From the NCBI GenBank assembly GCA_039715055.1, contig JBDLID010000040.1:1-23792 (forward strand): a DNA stretch of 23,792 nucleotides. Reading direction: 5' to 3'. The first letter of the stretch is position 1. The number at the start of each line of letters is the position of its first letter. Positions 14,670 to 23,317 of this stretch are shown here, in pieces. A program made the position numbers and the translations under genes. The notes under the pieces are model-generated. The model saw only the letters and a list, made by a program, of their open reading frames with translations. It searched no databases and had not been told where the DNA came from. The stretch comes from JBDLID01 sp039715055 (GTDB taxonomy: Bacteria > Desulfobacterota > Desulfobulbia > Desulfobulbales > Desulfocapsaceae).

Positions 14670-15887
14670 TCAAAAGTCCAGCAGCAGCTGATCTCCATAC
14701 TCCATGGCCCTGAGATAAATCGAGGCAAGTCTGGCACCATCCACCCCTGCCTGCCGCAGACAGTCCAGACACTGGCCGCGTTGGTCCCCTTCGTAGCTGA
14801 GAACTGCCTGAAGAATCGGCCCATAGGGACCACTGGTGTCGATCAGCGCTGACTGAACCTCCTCCTTGAGGGGCAGTTCCTTGAGAATGTCCCGCATGGG
14901 GCGATCGAGCATGGCGTCAATGGATGAAAAGAGCCCGACGATGAAGAGCTCCGAGGCGTGCTCCTCCAGATCACCGGCCTCTGCAAGCAACTCGCAGAAC
15001 TTTGCCCTGATGATTGCCAGACGAACCAGCTCCTCCGGTTTGTCGGTGGCCATCTCCGAAATCAGGACCAGCAGGACAAATCGGCGAAACCGTTTGGCAC
15101 CGAGGTAGGCGATGGCCCTGGAAACGGATGTCACCTTCTCCAGAAGATAAAAGTGAGCGGAGTTGAGGAAGCGCAGCAACTTATAGGTCAGGGCCACATC
15201 AGCGGCCACAATCTCTTCAAGACGTGAGATGGTGGTTTTTTTCTTGGCCACCTCTGCAAGCAGCCGCAGGAGATTAACCTTGACCGATGTCAGTTCCCTT
15301 ATCTCGATGGTCTCCGGGCGACTGAAAAAATAGCCCTGAAAATAAGTGAATCCGAGTTTGAGCGCTTTTTCAAACTCGTCGTAGGTCTCCACCTTTTCCG
15401 CCAGGAATGTCAGGTTAGGAATATGACTCATCTGCTCAAGCATCCGGTGGACCTTTCCCACCGGGGTGAGCTTGAAATCCACCTTGATGATCGATGCCAG
15501 CTTAACCAACGGGTCATACCTGCTCGCATAGACAAAATCATCCAGGGCAATGGTATAGCCTTCTCGCTTAATTTTTCGGCAGGCTTCGACAATGGCCGGT
15601 GTCGGCTCCACATCTTCCAGAACTTCCACCACCAGACGATTCTTGGGAAAGGCGGAAACAATATTTTTTAACAGCAGCTCTGCCGTAAAATTGACAAAGC
15701 AGGGTTTTGCACCGGTAATCCTCTCGATTCCCTCGGTGAGGAATGTGGAGGAAAGAAGCGCCGAAGTGGCACGATTGCCGCTGATATTATCAAGCTGCCA
15801 TTCACCGGTTCCCCGAAAGAGCAGTTCATAGGCATGAAGACGTTTATGAAGATTGAAGATCGGTTGGCGGGCAATGCAGAGATCCAT
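14670..15887 (-). CDS. EAL-HDOD (YuxH-type) signalling protein
   Basis: The 405-residue protein couples an EAL-like domain (1-190) to an HDOD domain (about 200-395). EAL landmarks are YELLFRG, FVNF, LVVEVLED, IALDDF (D116/D117), IKVDF (K135) and LAEKVET, ending in FQGYFFSRP. The classic E-A-L triplet is E-L-L here. Several catalytic positions are kept, but proteins of this architecture are often non-catalytic c-di-GMP binders. The HDOD part has PTSVSRAIAYLG-like features (VTSVSRAIAYLGAKRFRR). It is the last gene of a three-gene minus-strand unit with another HDOD protein and an MBL-fold hydrolase. A regulatory role in motility or surface behaviour is an inference. Confidence 0.88.
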   Translation of the reverse strand: MDLCIARQPIFNLHKRLHAYELLFRGTGEWQLDNISGNRATSALLSSTFLTEGIERITGAKPCFVNFTAELLLKNIVSAFPKNRLVVEVLEDVEPTPAIVEACRKIKREGYTIALDDFVYASRYDPLVKLASIIKVDFKLTPVGKVHRMLEQMSHIPNLTFLAEKVETYDEFEKALKLGFTYFQGYFFSRPETIEIRELTSVKVNLLRLLAEVAKKKTTISRLEEIVAADVALTYKLLRFLNSAHFYLLEKVTSVSRAIAYLGAKRFRRFVLLVLISEMATDKPEELVRLAIIRAKFCELLAEAGDLEEHASELFIVGLFSSIDAMLDRPMRDILKELPLKEEVQSALIDTSGPYGPILQAVLSYEGDQRGQCLDCLRQAGVDGARLASIYLRAMEYGDQLLLDF

Positions 15888-15934
15888 AATTATTCAGCCT
15901 CGTTGATTGCTGGCGGTCGCCGGGGCAGAGTGGA

Positions 15935-16852
15935 TCAAAGTTTAATCTCAACCCCCTCCCGGGCAAAAAAGACCTCTGTATCACCATAACGGCCTGGTTC
16001 ACAGTAGATCCTTGCCATTTCATCTATCTGCTCATCGGTACGGTCCGGGTCATGGTGAAAGAGTGCCAGTTTTTTCACTCCTGCCCTGTTTGCCGCTTCA
16101 ATGGCCCACTCAAAGGTGGAGTGCCCCCAGTTGACTCTTGTTTGAAACTCCTCTTCGGTGTATTGCGTGTCATGCACCAGGAGATCAGCACCTTGAAAAA
16201 ACTGTTCCACCGCCGCATTCATTTCCCGGGCGACCTCCTCACCCTCCAGCGCCATGGCCTCGTCATACTCGGGGTGATCCGGGTCGTCGATAAAGAGATT
16301 ACGAAAAGGCTCGATGTCATAACAGGTACAAAAAACCTTGCCGTTATACTCAAACCTGTAACCCAGAGCGCTGATGGGGTGGTTCAGCAGCTTGGTGGTG
16401 AGCTTCAGCCCCTCACCCAGGTCGATCTCAGGATTTTCCTTGAGCCGGTGATATTCTATATCGGATGAAAGCTCACCAACATTGACCGGAAAATATCGAT
16501 ACATCATCTGGCCACCGATAACATCCTTCAGCGGCTCGTCCTCATAGGTGACCGGGCCGTAGATTTTTATTTTGGTACCGGGAATATAGATGGGGGTGAA
16601 AAAGGGAAAACCCATGATGTGATCCCAGTGAGTATGGGAAAAAAACAACTCTATATTGAGCGGTCCCAGTGGAAGATCGTTGGCCATGATATGATTGCCC
16701 AGCTCCCTGATACCGGAGCCGGCGTCAATGACAACAATGCGATCGAGCCCTTCCAGGCGCATTTCCAGACAGGCGGTATTGCCGCCATACTTTTGGGTCA
16801 GCGGCCCTGGACAGGGAATGGATCCACGGACCCCCCAGAAACGTATCTTCAT
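15935..16852 (-). CDS. Metallo-beta-lactamase-fold hydrolase
   Basis: The 305-residue protein begins MKIRFWGVRGSIPCPGP, characteristic of a phosphodiesterase-like branch of the MBL superfamily. It carries the dinuclear metal motif HTHWDH (73-78), with further likely ligands at H158 (LNHP), D228 (VHDTQY), H244 (WGHST) and H266/H267 (FHHDP). All expected metal positions are present, so it should be an active hydrolase, perhaps of a cyclic nucleotide or other phosphodiester. The physiological substrate is not known. It sits 24 bases after the HDOD gene and 47 before the EAL-HDOD gene, so a shared signalling role is plausible. Confidence 0.85.
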   Translation of the reverse strand: MKIRFWGVRGSIPCPGPLTQKYGGNTACLEMRLEGLDRIVVIDAGSGIRELGNHIMANDLPLGPLNIELFFSHTHWDHIMGFPFFTPIYIPGTKIKIYGPVTYEDEPLKDVIGGQMMYRYFPVNVGELSSDIEYHRLKENPEIDLGEGLKLTTKLLNHPISALGYRFEYNGKVFCTCYDIEPFRNLFIDDPDHPEYDEAMALEGEEVAREMNAAVEQFFQGADLLVHDTQYTEEEFQTRVNWGHSTFEWAIEAANRAGVKKLALFHHDPDRTDEQIDEMARIYCEPGRYGDTEVFFAREGVEIKL

Positions 16853-16876
16853 GGTCTGCTCCTCAAAAAAAACAGC

Positions 16877-17737
16877 TCAAATCTGCAGAAAAACCTGGGC
16901 CCGGTTAATCTCCTCCTCAACTCCAAGACTCACCGCTGCCAGATCGCTCCAGTCAAGGCCCGTACACTCCAGAAGAGGCTCTGCCTCCGTTTCAGGTGGA
17001 AAAGGATCTCCGGCATAGCCGATATCAAGAATGTTGGTGTACATGTTGGCCAGCGCGAGAAAGGCGACCTGGGGACGAAACTCAGGTTCGGTTTTTTCCA
17101 CGTTGTGGTGGTGGAGGATACAGTTGGTGATGGCCGCATTGAGCTGCCATTTCTCAGCGATCATCGCCCCAACTTCCTGATGATCGATGCCCATCATCTT
17201 CCGCTCGATCTCAATCAAGGGCGCCTGCTCCGCTTTTGCCCTGGCGAGCACTCTGCCATACTCATCTCCAAAGGGAATTTTACCGAGATCGTGGAGCAGG
17301 CCGGCAATAAAATACTCCTCCCGCTCCAGAACCGGAACCTCCTTCACAGCAGCCAACATCCTGGCACTGACACCGACACCGATGGAATGGGCCCAGAATT
17401 TTCGGGTGGGCAGTGCCCTGGACTTTTTGCTGCCGGACACGGAACGGATAATGGCGGTACTGAGCGCCATATTCTTTACGGTATTCATGCCGAGCATGGT
17501 GATTGCCCGGGTCAGTGAGGTCACCTTGTTAACAAGGGAATAGTAGGACGAGTTGATCAGTTTGAGTACCTGGCCGGTCAATACCGGATCCAGGGAAATC
17601 ACCTTGTTCAACTCATTGGGCGAGGCATCTGTCCGGCTGCAGATCTCCATAACTTTGCCCACGGTGGTGGACAGGCTCGGCATCCGTTTGATAAATCTCT
17701 CGATCTGCTTTCTCTGGTCAGTCCGGTCAATCCGCAT
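16877..17737 (-). CDS. HDOD-domain signalling protein with intact HD residues
   Basis: The 286-residue protein is an HDOD domain: MPSLSTTVGKVMEI, SLDPVLTGQVLKLINSSYY and VTSLTRAITMLG are typical. Unlike many HDOD proteins, it keeps metal-type residues: H117, H149-D150 in GLLHDLGKI, H186 and H209/H210 in ILHHHN. Phosphohydrolase activity is therefore possible. ATG 17737 is the only early start, because an in-frame TGA lies three codons before it. A strong AGGAGGG lies about 20 bases upstream, unusually far, and precedes a minimal TTG-TTC-TGA frame. It is the first gene of the unit with the MBL and EAL-HDOD genes. Confidence 0.87.
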   Translation of the reverse strand: MRIDRTDQRKQIERFIKRMPSLSTTVGKVMEICSRTDASPNELNKVISLDPVLTGQVLKLINSSYYSLVNKVTSLTRAITMLGMNTVKNMALSTAIIRSVSGSKKSRALPTRKFWAHSIGVGVSARMLAAVKEVPVLEREEYFIAGLLHDLGKIPFGDEYGRVLARAKAEQAPLIEIERKMMGIDHQEVGAMIAEKWQLNAAITNCILHHHNVEKTEPEFRPQVAFLALANMYTNILDIGYAGDPFPPETEAEPLLECTGLDWSDLAAVSLGVEEEINRAQVFLQI

Positions 17738-17973
17738 AAAGTATCAGAACAAAAATTCCCTCCTGTTTTCAATAAATTAGTCACAACACCACCTTCTTTT
17801 CAACTTATTGTATCGAATGTTGTGGAGCCAATCCAGAAAAAACCCTTTGCACAATGGAATTTTTCATTTGCCCGTTAAACGACCATACCCGAACATATTT
17901 CTAAAAATTTGCTTCCCCCCAGCCGAATGGGTTATCAACCGGATACTTTGATCACCCACTTCAGGAGGAACGG

Positions 17974-18651
17974 ATGAGAAGACACACAATAGATCACCAA
18001 ACTGCCGGACAGTTGATTCTTACGCTCACCGTTTTTTTCGTGTTGTTTTGGTTTGGCCGGGAGGCCCAGGCCGCCGGCGGATTATCCGTCCAGCTGTTTG
18101 GCGGCGGCTGGGACACTTCGGGCTCAGGCAGAACAACCGGTTACGGCCTCCGCACCACACTGGGCCGGGAAATAGCCGTTGATGCGGCATGGACCAGCTA
18201 CACCAAAGGGAACGATATCACCATCAGCACCAACAACAGTACAGAAGAAGACTCCGCCAGTTCAGAGAATACTCCGACAAACGACCCAGAGACAACAGCG
18301 GCAAATGGAGCTGTCACCACCGGCGATGATGCACAGAGCATCAGTCTTGGTGGTATAGGCATCAATCTCTACGACCTTGGCTTCCGCTACACCCTGCCCA
18401 CCGAATTATATTTCGGAGCAGGTCTGTCCTATCTCGATTTTGATACGAGCAAGGGGTCAATCGATGGAGAAATGGGATTCTACGGTCTCTGCGGCTGGTC
18501 ATTCGGCGATCGTAACCTGAGAGGTTTCATCGAGGCGAACTACCGCTACGCCGGAGGCACTGTCAGTTACAACTACAATCAGGAAGTAGTGAAAAAAGAC
18601 GTTGACCACAATGGATTCGGGATCAATATGGGAATAATGTTCAGGTTCTGA
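17974..18651 (+). CDS. Outer-membrane beta-barrel protein
   Basis: The 225-residue protein has a signal peptide (hydrophobic core about 14-28, likely cleavage after AQA near residue 33) and a mature region of alternating hydrophobic strands (GLSVQLFGGGW, IGINLYDLGFRYTL, LYFGAGLSYLDF, GFIEANYRYAGG). It ends in Phe, as outer-membrane barrels do. Roughly eight strands can be imagined. A polar low-complexity insert, rich in Thr, Ser, Asn, Asp and Glu, occupies about 84-122 and probably forms an external loop. A strong AGGAGG lies before the start. No specific function is evident; porin-like or OmpW/OmpA-barrel-like are both possible. Confidence 0.8.
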   Translation: MRRHTIDHQTAGQLILTLTVFFVLFWFGREAQAAGGLSVQLFGGGWDTSGSGRTTGYGLRTTLGREIAVDAAWTSYTKGNDITISTNNSTEEDSASSENTPTNDPETTAANGAVTTGDDAQSISLGGIGINLYDLGFRYTLPTELYFGAGLSYLDFDTSKGSIDGEMGFYGLCGWSFGDRNLRGFIEANYRYAGGTVSYNYNQEVVKKDVDHNGFGINMGIMFRF

Positions 18652-18691
18652 AAAAGGGGTGATTCAGGACTTAAGGAGCAGACACCGGGGC

Positions 18692-18703
18692 TTAACGCGT
18701 TAA
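18692..18703. repeat. 12-bp perfect palindrome in the convergent gap
   Basis: TTAACGCGTTAA lies between the barrel gene and the short larC gene. The 155-base gap otherwise holds no recognisable terminator and no coding remnant. Confidence 0.3.
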
Positions 18704-18806
18704 CATAAAGTGGCTCTAAATAAAACAGTTACTACTCTTCCTGAGGTAGACTGGGGTAGAACTTAATAATAGCTGAGTTTCATATAGAACCACATATCAT
18801 AATGTA

Positions 18807-19529
18807 TCATTGCCCATCTACGGGAATGATTTCTGAGACTCTGAGCACGTTTGGTTCCTTGAAATCTTTTTCTCCTGCGCCGTAAACTGTTTTCATAACC
18901 CTGATTGTGGGAATATCGAAAACAGGATTAAGATATTTCAAAATTGCTGCCCCGGTTGGTGTCACCCTCTCGCCCTGTTCTTCTCCCCTGTATATCGGAA
19001 TCCCCTCAAGAATATTCATGGTTGCCGGTGCGGGTACAGGTAATTTTCCGTGCTGCGTATTTACAAATCCAAATCCGCTACATACAGAAGTCGAGTAGGT
19101 TTTACTGATTCCGAGCTTATCAATGAGTAGTGCGTTACCGACGATATCCATAATCGAGTCAACCGCACTGAGTTCATGAAAATGGATTCGCTCCATGGGA
19201 ATGTTATGAACTCTGCTCTCAGCTTCAGCGAGTATGGAAAAAATCTCCTTTGCAATCAATTTGCTTGTGTCTGAAATTGAACCTTTTTCAATTATTTCTA
19301 AAATATCAGATAAATGGCGGTGCAGTGATCTTTTTTCATTATCAATAATCTTCACATGCTTTGCAGCTATTCCGCATTTTGAAACAGGAGTTACATGTAT
19401 CTCAGCTTCAGGTAAGTTTAGTGCCTGGGGGAGGGAAAAGAGGTCGTCATACCCATCAGCAAGCTCAGCAAGAGCACCTAAAAACATATCACCGGACAAT
19501 CCGGAAAATGGTTCAACGTAGAGTTCCAT
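18807..19529 (-). CDS. larC: LarC-type nickel insertion protein, N-terminal domain only (LarC1-like)
   Basis: LarC inserts nickel into the pyridinium-bisthiocarboxylate mononucleotide (the Ni-pincer cofactor of lactate racemase and relatives) using CTP. This protein has the expected N-terminal signatures: EPFSGLSGDMFLGAL, HFHELSAVDSIMDIVG, GFGFVNTQHGKLPVPAPAT and ERVTPTGAAIL. At 240 residues it is much shorter than full LarC (about 400) and stops at PNVLRVSEII, just before the domain that would begin with ETN-DD-like sequence. In Lactiplantibacillus, LarC1 and LarC2 are joined by a programmed frameshift. Here only 155 bases remain before a convergent gene, so no LarC2 can follow. It starts six bases after larB. 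Confidence 0.8.
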   Translation of the reverse strand: MELYVEPFSGLSGDMFLGALAELADGYDDLFSLPQALNLPEAEIHVTPVSKCGIAAKHVKIIDNEKRSLHRHLSDILEIIEKGSISDTSKLIAKEIFSILAEAESRVHNIPMERIHFHELSAVDSIMDIVGNALLIDKLGISKTYSTSVCSGFGFVNTQHGKLPVPAPATMNILEGIPIYRGEEQGERVTPTGAAILKYLNPVFDIPTIRVMKTVYGAGEKDFKEPNVLRVSEIIPVDGQ

Positions 19530-19535
19530 GCTCTT

Positions 19536-20204
19536 CTACTTTTCCGCTTTCCCGAATAAATTTAAAATCCTGATTGCGGCCATTGCTGCTCCATATCCAT
19601 TGTCAATATTCATGACCGTTATGCCGTTGGCACAGGAACTGAGCATTGACTTTAGAGCGACATGTCCTCCTTTTGCCACCCCATATCCAACATCAGTTGG
19701 AACTCCAATGATTGGTTGTGGAAGCAATCCACCGACTACAGTTGGCAGGGCTCCTTCAAACCCTGCGACAACAACCAGCACTTTATATTTTTTCAGCTCT
19801 TCCACCCTGTCAAGCAACCGATGGACGCCTGCTACTCCGATATCAGAGAAGGCCTTTGCTGAAAAACCTAAAAACTGGAGAGTATATAAAGTCTCATTCA
19901 CAACAGCAATATCGGATGTGCCTCCTGAAAGAATAGCCACTTCGTGGTTGTTGGATATGTTTTTTGATGGGATATTTTTCAGAAAAAATATCCCTGAAAC
20001 TTCATCAAAAAATGAATCCTGAAAAACCCTTTTCAGCTCGGTTGCCTTCTTTGCCTGCAACCTGGTGATCAAAGCATTTTTGTCATGCTTTTTATACTGT
20101 TCGACTATGGAGAGCAGATCCTCTATGTTCTTGGATTCTCCATAAATTACTTCAGGAAAACCTGTTCTTTCTTCTCGGTTTTTATCGATATTATGATTGG
20201 TCAC
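19536..20204 (-). CDS. larB: LarB-type nickel-pincer cofactor biosynthesis protein (NaAD carboxylase/hydrolase)
   Basis: LarB carboxylates and hydrolyses nicotinic acid adenine dinucleotide in the first step of nickel-pincer nucleotide synthesis. The 222-residue protein has the PurE-like C-terminal fold with VAILSGGTSDIAV, SDIGVAGVHRLL, VVVAGFEGALPTVVGGL and PIIGVPTDVGYG, which match the family. The start is GTG at 20204, preceded by AGGAAG at good spacing. It is 60 bases downstream of the PIG-L gene and immediately before larC. The sulfur-insertion gene larE is not in the window. Confidence 0.88.
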   Translation of the reverse strand: MTNHNIDKNREERTGFPEVIYGESKNIEDLLSIVEQYKKHDKNALITRLQAKKATELKRVFQDSFFDEVSGIFFLKNIPSKNISNNHEVAILSGGTSDIAVVNETLYTLQFLGFSAKAFSDIGVAGVHRLLDRVEELKKYKVLVVVAGFEGALPTVVGGLLPQPIIGVPTDVGYGVAKGGHVALKSMLSSCANGITVMNIDNGYGAAMAAIRILNLFGKAEK

Positions 20205-20264
20205 TTATAACTTCCTTTTTTCAACGTTTTCTTTGTTGTGTTGAAGACAATTCAGGCTCAAACA

Positions 20265-20954
20265 CTAACGAATCTTGACTCGATAAAATGATTCGGCCAG
20301 ATCATAAGATTCATCTTTGGCCATGCCCTGATCACGCCTTCTGACCCACTCGAACCAGCTGGGTGAATCCTCCTGGTTATATTGACTTTTATGACATTTC
20401 AGCGCCTTTATCTTCATATCAAAAGTCTCCGTGATATCCACACGATAATTTATCTCCTCAGCGCCAAAAAACAGCATCTCCCGCACCCTGTGAGGTTCAA
20501 ATCCCTGTGCAAGCAGGTCAGGATAGGAGAGATGGGTCCTGGCAGCCGGGAAAACAGCATCCAGTGCCGCCTGCCCGGTTATCCTGTGGTCACGGTGGTA
20601 GATATAACGTCGGTATGGATCCATGGTGACAACCAGTTCCGGCTTGTATCTTCTGATCTCCCGTACTAAATCCCGCCGAAACCCGGCAGTATCTTCCAGT
20701 TCCTGATCATGGTAGTTCAGAAAAACAACATCAGTCACACCAAGAGTTTCGGCGGCTTTCAGTTGTTCGTGTTTACGGATAACAGCAAGGTCTTCAGATG
20801 TTAAATTACGGTCACGGCTGCCTTTGCTGCCATCGGTACAAACAACATAGACAACTTTTTTTAATTCTCTGGTCCAACGCGCGATTGTACCGCCGGCACC
20901 TATTTCAGCATCATCGGGATGGGAGACAATTATCAGGGCAAAAATCGGGGTCAT
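20265..20954 (-). CDS. PIG-L/LmbE-family N-acetylglucosaminyl deacetylase
   Basis: The 229-residue protein has the zinc site of the family: HPDD (12-15) in SHPDDAEIGAGG, and H120-R-D122-H123 in YIYHRDHRIT. Homologues MshB and BshB remove acetyl from GlcNAc-inositol or GlcNAc-malate during mycothiol and bacillithiol synthesis; others act on polysaccharides or lipid-linked GlcNAc. It starts 12 bases after the MshA-like glycosyltransferase gene, so its substrate is probably the glycoside that enzyme makes. Confidence 0.9.
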   Translation of the reverse strand: MTPIFALIIVSHPDDAEIGAGGTIARWTRELKKVVYVVCTDGSKGSRDRNLTSEDLAVIRKHEQLKAAETLGVTDVVFLNYHDQELEDTAGFRRDLVREIRRYKPELVVTMDPYRRYIYHRDHRITGQAALDAVFPAARTHLSYPDLLAQGFEPHRVREMLFFGAEEINYRVDITETFDMKIKALKCHKSQYNQEDSPSWFEWVRRRDQGMAKDESYDLAESFYRVKIR

Positions 20955-20966
20955 TTTCAGTTATTT

Positions 20967-22292
20967 CTACTGTGTGAGGAGCTGTGGATGTTTGTGTTTA
21001 TTTTTTACAGAAACGTGTTGTGTGACGGCTCCATTGGGGCGGTTTGCCCGAAAATATCCGAGCTCACCCCGAACCAGCCCCAGATACTCCCAATGGAGTG
21101 ACTCGGCAACCCGTTTCCATGTATACTGCTTAACTGTATTTCGTATCGAGCCAGCTTGGACAGGATGTTTTTTTCCAGCTGTAAACAGTTCCTCAATCTT
21201 TTCAGCTAAAGACTCAGATGATGCGTCAAGGACTACACGGCCTGCAATTGAATTTCGTAAACATTGAGAATAAACGCCGACATTGCTTGCCACAACCGGG
21301 GTCCCGCAGGCCAATGCCTCCAAGCCGGCAAGTCCAAAACTTTCATAGTAGGAGGGAAAAACAAAGACATCGGCTGCGCTGTAATAGTGTGGTAGTTCTT
21401 GTTGCGACAGGCAGCCAACAAAAATGACGCCTTCCTCAATGTTCAAGTTTTTTGTCATCCGGGCTAAACGATTCTGTTCCTGACACGGTGAATCGTCACC
21501 TCCGACAATGAATAGTCTACAACATACTTTTTGTTGTAATAACGCTACTGTTTCCAGTAAGCGATCCAACCCTTTCAGCGGATCAATTCGCCCGACATAG
21601 AGCAGAATCATTTCGCTTTCGGACATTCCCAAAGACTTTCTGGCGCACGTTTTGTCAACCGGATAGAATGTTTGCAGATCAACTCCGCATGGGATCACCG
21701 ATATATTGGATAGCTGCCCATCATACAGCCTGGTTATTTCCTGCTTCTCAAGTTCAGTGAGTGCAACAACAAGATCACAACTATTTACAAGTTCTCTTTC
21801 ACTTATGAGGCGAATCTCAGGATCATTGAACTCGGACGACAACTTTTTCTTCACTGCACCAACAGTGTGAAACGTTATAACCAGAGGTTTTGACCAGTGA
21901 TGCCGAGCCCAAAGCCCGGCCAGGCCTGATAACCAGTAATGGCAGTGAATCAGATCATAGGTCATGCCGTTCTGTAACCTGAACGCTTCCACTCCCCTGC
22001 TAAATTCATCAAGGTGAGCGTAAAGGGACAACCTGTTCAGAGGTTTTTTTTCACCAGCCTCGACCTGTATGAGACGAACATTTTCACTGATTTCCACTAT
22101 CTCTTCATCGTACAACCCGTTGAACCGGGTAAAAATGTCGATCCTATGTCCACTTTTGCCTAACTCAAACGCTATTTGACGGATATAAACACTCATACCG
22201 CCTGTATCAGTAGTTCCAAGGCGCCCCAAGGGGTGGCTGTGAACACAGAACATGGCGATGTGCAACCTTTGTCTATCCCGTATCCGGGTCAT
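20967..22292 (-). CDS. GT4 glycosyltransferase, MshA/sucrose-phosphate-synthase-like
   Basis: The 441-residue protein has a GT-B fold. The N-terminal region SHPLGRLGTTDTGGMSVYIR resembles MshA, whose GT-D-GGM loop binds the sugar donor and acceptor. Donor-side features are IPCGVDLQTFYP, YVGRIDPLKGLDRLLE and the E-x7-E motif in YESFGLAGLEALACGTP. MshA joins GlcNAc to inositol phosphate; other relatives make sucrose phosphate or act on malate (BshA). The acceptor here is unknown. The start overlaps the previous gene's stop by one base (TGATG), and a PIG-L deacetylase follows, which favours UDP-GlcNAc as donor. It could also serve a surface glycan. Confidence 0.88.
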   Translation of the reverse strand: MTRIRDRQRLHIAMFCVHSHPLGRLGTTDTGGMSVYIRQIAFELGKSGHRIDIFTRFNGLYDEEIVEISENVRLIQVEAGEKKPLNRLSLYAHLDEFSRGVEAFRLQNGMTYDLIHCHYWLSGLAGLWARHHWSKPLVITFHTVGAVKKKLSSEFNDPEIRLISERELVNSCDLVVALTELEKQEITRLYDGQLSNISVIPCGVDLQTFYPVDKTCARKSLGMSESEMILLYVGRIDPLKGLDRLLETVALLQQKVCCRLFIVGGDDSPCQEQNRLARMTKNLNIEEGVIFVGCLSQQELPHYYSAADVFVFPSYYESFGLAGLEALACGTPVVASNVGVYSQCLRNSIAGRVVLDASSESLAEKIEELFTAGKKHPVQAGSIRNTVKQYTWKRVAESLHWEYLGLVRGELGYFRANRPNGAVTQHVSVKNKHKHPQLLTQ

Positions 22293-23290
22293 CAGCTGTT
22301 GGCTCCTTTGCCTAACTTTATTCGAGCTTTAGATAAATGAACCTCACGACCTCCCAGGCGGCGCTTGTATGGCTCGTCTCCCTTCAAGAAATCATACTTC
22401 CTGTGACCGGTTTCGATACTGTCCTTGATGCTGAACAGATTGCATAACAGCCCAACACTGAGATGTCTGTAAGCGAGGTCATAGCAGCTGTTATAGAGAA
22501 AAGTCGTATCCTGATAATCAAAACAAAGCGATGCCGCAGCAATATTTCCCTGTATTTCAAGAAAATATATCTTCAGTATGCCAATTTTGCCCAGGGTCTT
22601 TATGAGTAACCGGAAATAGGACTCCATGCGAATATCCATAAAGCTATTTTTATCGCTCCGGCTCTGTCTGAACATGGTAAAAAAGCGATTCAGCTCAGAT
22701 TGTGTTGCCGGTGTCTTTCCTGATATTCGAAGATTCACAGGACCAGATTGTTCAAGGCGTCGTAATTTTCTCCTGATTTCATGACGCTCCTTTCCTGAAA
22801 GCAGAGCAAGGTATTCGTCCCAGTTCTGAGGCAGATCCATTTCCATTGAAACCCCGTCCGGCTCCTGGAGGAATAATCCACCCCTTTTTTCAGCGACCTT
22901 TTTACAGACAGATAACACCGTCGATTCCGGTCGCAGAGACCGAAGATCAAGAACCTTGACACCACGCTTTTCCAGATCTTCAAACAGTGCCTGATAGAAA
23001 AGTTGTTCTTTCCCAATGACAATTGAGAAATCCAGGTAATCACAGACACTGGAATGACCAATAAAAGAACCACTCTTTCCATCAAGCACGAGGGGGGCTG
23101 TACCGATGAGTTGATTACCCTCTTTTACAACACATAGATACAATTCACCCCCGGGACGAAATGATTCCCGCCATACCTGCATATACTCAGGCAGGGAAAA
23201 AACATGCCGCCAGCTGAATAATCCACTCTGTCTGTTTGCTAACGAACTGAGAGAGTCAAGATCCTTTTTAATTACGCTGACAGAAACCAA
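22292..23290 (-). CDS. BioF2/FemAB-like GNAT acyltransferase (CelD/BcsL type)
   Basis: The 332-residue protein resembles the Acetyltransf_6 (BioF2-like) group, related to FemAB aminoacyl-tRNA-dependent transferases and to CelD/BcsL. It contains KERHEIRRKLRRLEQSG (about 168-184), and the C-terminal YDFLKGDEPYKRRLG, a typical motif of the group. The start is TTG at 23290; an in-frame TGA four codons earlier leaves no ATG, and GGGTGAG lies about 11 bases before it. It could acylate or aminoacylate the free amine produced by the neighbouring deacetylase. FemAB-like genes also occur in exopolysaccharide loci, so this is not settled. Confidence 0.8.
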   Translation of the reverse strand: MVSVSVIKKDLDSLSSLANRQSGLFSWRHVFSLPEYMQVWRESFRPGGELYLCVVKEGNQLIGTAPLVLDGKSGSFIGHSSVCDYLDFSIVIGKEQLFYQALFEDLEKRGVKVLDLRSLRPESTVLSVCKKVAEKRGGLFLQEPDGVSMEMDLPQNWDEYLALLSGKERHEIRRKLRRLEQSGPVNLRISGKTPATQSELNRFFTMFRQSRSDKNSFMDIRMESYFRLLIKTLGKIGILKIYFLEIQGNIAAASLCFDYQDTTFLYNSCYDLAYRHLSVGLLCNLFSIKDSIETGHRKYDFLKGDEPYKRRLGGREVHLSKARIKLGKGANS

Positions 23291-23317
23291 CTGATTGCTT
23301 TCTCACCCTTCTGGTTA

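Noticed and set aside
16619..17518. 299-codon plus-strand frame across the MBL and HDOD genes
   Set aside because: It spans two well-supported minus-strand genes and shows no domain signature.
18724..18732. AACAGTTAC as a third end of the MITE-like element
   Set aside because: Only nine bases match, with no flanking duplication and no second end nearby.
18652..18806. A LarC2 remnant reached by frameshift after larC
   Set aside because: All three minus-strand frames were read; none resembles LarC2, and there are several stops within 155 bases.
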